DNA of 47,192 nt from Mesostigma viride (taxonomy: Eukaryota; Streptophyta; Mesostigmatophyceae; Mesostigmatales; Mesostigmataceae): NCBI GenBank assembly GCA_009746045.1, contig RPFO01002328.1, positions 1 to 47,192 on the forward strand, in the 5' to 3' direction. Below the pieces are notes generated by a model. The model saw only the letters and a list, made by a program, of their open reading frames with translations, ran no database searches and had not been told where the DNA came from. This document shows, in pieces, positions 46,797-47,192 of this stretch. Positions within the stretch are counted from its first letter, which is position 1. Every line of letters starts with the position of its first letter. The position numbers and the translations under genes are program-made.

Positions 46797-47192
46797 TTAA
46801 TTAATTAATTATCAACATCATTCCGTTGGGAGTAGATGTAGCACATAGCCCTGAGAAGGGGCATATGGCTTTTAATACATTCTAGGCTACTTCATGCAAG
46901 GGTGGGAATGTAAGCTACCCCTGCTCTAGGTGCACCAGGGCACCCGCACCCTCATGGTCTATCACGCTATGCCCGGGTAAGGGGGAGCATGCCTGTGAGG
47001 GGGAAGATCATCATGGCTATACAAAAACTAGAGCGTGGCATCTCAGCAGAGAGCAGCTCTCTGCATGGGCACAGCATTACTAAATAAAACTAGGCATCGT
47101 CTGGAGTGTGGCTCATCATAGGCACACATGTACATGATTAAATAAAGCGCGTGGCTTAGCTGGAATAGGGCCTCTAGGAGGCGTACATGTAC
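46793..47192. repeat. (TTAA)n tract followed by a possible diverged copy of dispersed repeat family A
   Basis: Five to six TTAA units, then a stretch including ATTCCGTTGGGAGT and GTAGCACATAG that loosely resembles CTCCCGTTGGGGAGT and GGAGCAC of the copies at 16182 and 19735. From about 46900 to the end nothing is recognisable; no ORF of note. Confidence 0.4.

Noticed and set aside
1-47192. CRISPR arrays, bacterial operons, phage modules
   Set aside because: No spaced direct repeats of the right kind; all coding clusters are eukaryotic retrotransposons.

Overview
The window looks like nuclear DNA of a eukaryotic alga, most likely a green (chlorophyte or prasinophyte) alga. That placement is an inference from the mixture of Copia-order and chromodomain Ty3 retrotransposons, LINEs of two endonuclease types, purine-rich microsatellites, GC-rich minisatellites and a carbohydrate sulfotransferase gene. 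Nothing bacterial is visible: no operons, no Shine-Dalgarno spacing, no CRISPR. Almost all recognisable coding sequence belongs to retrotransposons. The one convincing host gene is an intronless sulfotransferase on the minus strand (12719-13921).

Layout. 1-1296 is a dispersed-repeat end, then a long GCGAAGGGCAGC/GGGAA purine satellite. 1297-9116 (minus strand) is a complete Copia-order retrotransposon (copia-1) inserted in that satellite, with apparently identical 617-bp LTRs. The satellite resumes at 9117-9650. 9651-18500 is mostly unassigned sequence with a degenerate GTAAC/GTTAC array, a weak ORF, the sulfotransferase gene, dispersed repeats and a decayed LINE reverse transcriptase (16565-17640). 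18520-19645 is a GC-rich minisatellite. 20150-25166 (minus) is ORF1 of a LINE, broken twice: by a second LINE with a restriction-like endonuclease and a giant terminal hairpin (20707-23694, 13-bp TSD) and by a solo copia-1-family LTR (23955-24575, 5-bp TSD). 25510-26967 holds two LINE fragments in opposite orientation. 26968-45497 (plus) is a chromovirus (Ty3/gypsy with chromodomain), itself interrupted by a 5'-truncated LINE (33041-34090, 10-bp TSD) and by a second full Copia-order element, copia-2 (35558-43578, minus, 5-bp TSD). The LINE that received the chromovirus resumes at 45498-46796, followed by repeat sequence to the end.

The most interesting content is the pair of Copia-order elements. 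They differ in sequence but share an unusual plan: an extra ORF between the 5' LTR and gag; gag and pol in one frame separated by a single UGA followed by CU; integrase first in pol; then an aspartic-protease-like domain with D-T-N in place of D-T/S-G, lying AFTER integrase and BEFORE reverse transcriptase; an HGDD box in place of the usual YVDD; a short D-D(29)E integrase spacing; LTR termini AGTT...AACT rather than TG...CA; and an identical tRNA-T-arm-like 22-mer in the 3' UTR. The order gag-INT-PR-RT-RNaseH matches neither the textbook Copia (PR-INT-RT-RH) nor the Ty3 order (PR-RT-RH-INT), and I know of no described family with it. Many ORFs carry single-base frameshifts, some at homopolymers; these are either decay or assembly errors and cannot be separated here.
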